From Thermotogae bacterium (GTDB taxonomy: Bacteria; Thermotogota; Thermotogae; UBA12178): DNA of 15,584 nt. The translations under genes were made by a program, and so were the position numbers. Location of the stretch: NCBI GenBank assembly GCA_003641795.1, contig QNAP01000014.1:1-15584 (forward strand), read 5' to 3'. Under the pieces are notes generated by a model that was not told the origin of the DNA, searched no databases, and saw nothing but the letters and a program-made list of their open reading frames with translations. This document shows positions 15,340-15,584 of the stretch, piece after piece (position 1 is the stretch's first letter; each line of letters opens with the position of its first letter).

Positions 15340-15582
15340 GAAGATTCAGCGTCCTGCTTCAACTTCGCTCTCATCCGCATCCATGCGGCTTCGAAGTCGT
15401 TTTGTATGGATGCTCACTCGGTACTCGTGAGGGATCCTGTTAAGCGATTCATGTGAAGAGGCAGAGGTTTTCACATTGCAGAAAGCTTGTCTTGCGAAGC
15501 GCCGAAGCGAGCACTCATACAAACGGGCACCGAGCTACACGGATGTAGCGAGCATGAAGCTGAAACAGGATGTTGAATCTTC
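15340..15582. repeat. Two diverged inverted copies of a hairpin-bearing element
   Basis: The 27-base arm at 15340-15366 matches the reverse complement of 15556-15582 at 23 positions; all four differences are transitions. Homology continues inward: both copies next have a 6-bp hairpin of different sequence (CCGCAT/ATGCGG at 15375-15388; GCTACA/TGTAGC at 15534-15549), then a CGTTT(T)GTATG...GCTC(A/G)CT block. Each copy is roughly 95 bases, separated by about 50 bases. The window ends at the outer arm, so the element may extend further. Confidence 0.7.
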
Positions 15583-15584
15583 AT

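Larger units (their letters stand above)
15083..15584. other. Gene-poor, repeat-rich region to the window end
   Basis: About 500 bases without a credible gene. Short open frames (for example 15191-15430 and 15229-15456 on the plus strand) have low-complexity Ser/Arg-rich products, no ribosome site, and lie across the inverted repeats. I see no tRNA T-arm, rRNA or CRISPR repeat. The region contains at least three inverted repeats, listed separately. Confidence 0.75.

Noticed and set aside
15191..15456. Two overlapping 75-79 codon plus-strand frames
   Set aside because: No ribosome site, low-complexity product, and they cross inverted repeats; more likely non-coding.
15083..15584. tRNA, CRISPR array or insertion sequence in the tail
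   Set aside because: No T-arm or anticodon pattern, no regularly spaced direct repeats, and no transposase frame; only inverted repeats are visible.

Overview
The window looks like the chromosome of a thermophilic Thermotogales bacterium, most likely a Pseudothermotoga. Three things point there: an 89-residue cupin that resembles Thermotoga maritima TM1112, an amino-acid binding protein very close to the T. maritima arginine-binding protein, and frequent GTG/TTG starts behind strong GGAGGTGAT-type ribosome binding sites. Family assignments rest on recalled motifs and lengths; no search was run.

Region 1 (2-11179) is ten co-directional genes, nearly all overlapping or within about 30 bases of each other, apparently one long operon whose promoter lies upstream of the window. 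It encodes a TRAP transporter (dctP, dctQ, dctM), an L-fucose isomerase-fold enzyme, two different dihydrodipicolinate-synthase/KDG-aldolase family lyases, and a complete corrinoid methyl-transfer set. That set is a UroD-fold methyltransferase (MtaA-like), a corrinoid protein (MtaC), a methanol:corrinoid methyltransferase (MtaB) and a [2Fe-2S] reductive activator of corrinoid proteins. The simplest reading is import of a carboxylated compound, isomerisation and aldol/dehydration chemistry on its carbon skeleton, and removal of a methyl group to a corrinoid. This suggests a methylated sugar acid, or a sugar-acid methyl ester that releases methanol. That combined pathway is the most interesting hypothesis here.

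Region 2 (11176-12830) holds a convergent small cupin gene whose stop overlaps the operon's last stop, then a divergent gene for an exported DUF4384/three-PEGA-repeat protein ending at a strong intrinsic terminator.

Region 3 (12831-15082) is a compact polar amino-acid ABC transporter operon (binding protein, permease, ATPase), probably for arginine. Its promoter region carries two TATAAT boxes, an ARG-box-like sequence and small palindromes.

Region 4 (15083-15584) has no credible gene. It contains several inverted repeats, including two diverged copies of a roughly 95-base hairpin-bearing element in opposite orientations that reach the window end.
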